From Candidatus Nomurabacteria bacterium (GTDB lineage Bacteria; Patescibacteriota; Minisyncoccia; Phycocordibacterales; UBA9973): 33,956 nucleotides of DNA. Shown one piece after another: positions 33,884 to 33,956 of this stretch; positions within the stretch are counted from its first letter, which is position 1, and every line of letters starts with the position of its first letter. Under the pieces are notes generated by a model. It saw only the letters and a list, made by a program, of their open reading frames with translations. It was not told the DNA's origin and did not search any database. The stretch spans positions 1 through 33,956 of the forward strand of contig CALQYS010000009.1 in the NCBI GenBank assembly GCA_943348755.1, in the 5' to 3' direction. The translations under genes were made by a program, and so were the position numbers.

Positions 33884-33956
33884 AGCCGGACGGATTCGAA
33901 CCGTCGAGGGGGTTTAAATCCCCTACCTCTTTAGCAAAGAGGGACCTTAGACCGCT
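33881..33956 (-). tRNA. tRNA-Ser (anticodon GCU), 5' end cut by window
   Basis: On the minus strand the anticodon arm is cctct-ttgctaa-agagg with anticodon GCT, followed by a long variable arm (ggggatttaaacccc) as in class II tRNAs and a T arm gacgg-ttcgaat-ccgtc. The acceptor 3' strand is cggctcc with discriminator G at 33881. CCA is not encoded (caa follows). The D arm is truncated at the window end. It is the integration target of the element. Confidence 0.92.

Larger units (their letters stand above)
32370..33934 (+). pseudogene. Large serine recombinase, frameshifted
   Basis: A site-specific recombinase of the large serine type. The N-terminal resolvase domain has FFIYTRKSTDD with catalytic S15 (from the ATG at 32370; upstream codons to 32292 would be part of the leader hairpin). 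A recombinase domain follows (NKLKEGIWPRNAPMGY, HEILRNPIFCGLMRYGG), then a zinc ribbon starting RCGECGCF. The frame ends at 33392, but homology continues in the -1 frame: RCTKRKNTC completes the zinc ribbon, followed by a coiled coil. The break lies in an A5 run at 33253-33257. The second frame runs through repeat B and stops inside the tRNA gene at 33934. Loss of one A, an assembly error, or slippage would explain it. Confidence 0.88.

Overview
The window looks like low-GC chromosomal DNA from a Patescibacteria/CPR (Parcubacteria-type) bacterium. The grounds are a compact Gram-positive-style type IV pilus cluster, AT-rich genes with few Shine-Dalgarno sequences, many start codons lying 3 to 12 bases after a TATAAT-like box (apparently leaderless mRNAs), and a family of near-identical prepilin leaders. 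The phylum call is inference from gene content and style; no marker gene was compared.

Layout. Bases 1-307 hold a structured non-coding stretch and the promoter of a coiled-coil protein (308-871). From 15597 down to 864 on the minus strand lies a type IV pilus/competence region: pilM, pilN, pilO, a PilP-like anchored protein, pilB, a stand-alone receiver protein, pilT, pilC, three major-type pilins, prepilin peptidase pilD, four minor prepilins and NAD-dependent DNA ligase ligA. ComF (15638-16309), a phosphoribosyltransferase-like competence protein, starts divergently from pilM. The pilus machinery, ComF and a ligase coupled to the minor-pilin genes would fit DNA uptake.

Bases 16314-22167 carry a predicted alpha/beta hydrolase, then a plus-strand envelope group (DedA-like membrane protein, GT4 glycosyltransferase, alpha/beta hydrolase, PAP2-like phosphatase) and a convergent ATP-grasp ligase. 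Bases 22341-26121 are a minus-strand sensory group: FIST-domain protein, three-helix membrane protein, soluble histidine kinase and a two-receiver response regulator.

Bases 26149-33883 are a mobile element inserted at the 3' end of tRNA-Ser(GCU). It carries a large serine recombinase (frameshifted here), a class III aminotransferase, an orphan gene behind a highly folded leader, an S51-type peptidase, and a Shedu-like nuclease in a tight operon with a small protein and a winged-helix protein. The termini are two half-sites sharing GCGG. Joining them gives a sequence that is already present, in inverted orientation, inside the element (31901-32205, 305 bp, one mismatch). The excised circle would therefore carry two inverted att sites separating the recombinase from the cargo, a layout comparable to the yeast 2-micron plasmid. 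This is the most interesting structure in the window.

A second unusual theme is short palindromic DNA inside genes. ligA carries two in-frame palindromic insertions (1604-1697 and 2253-2335), and a third hairpin occurs both in non-coding DNA (26463-26502) and inside the winged-helix gene (27082-27111). These behave like protein-coding palindromic repeats.
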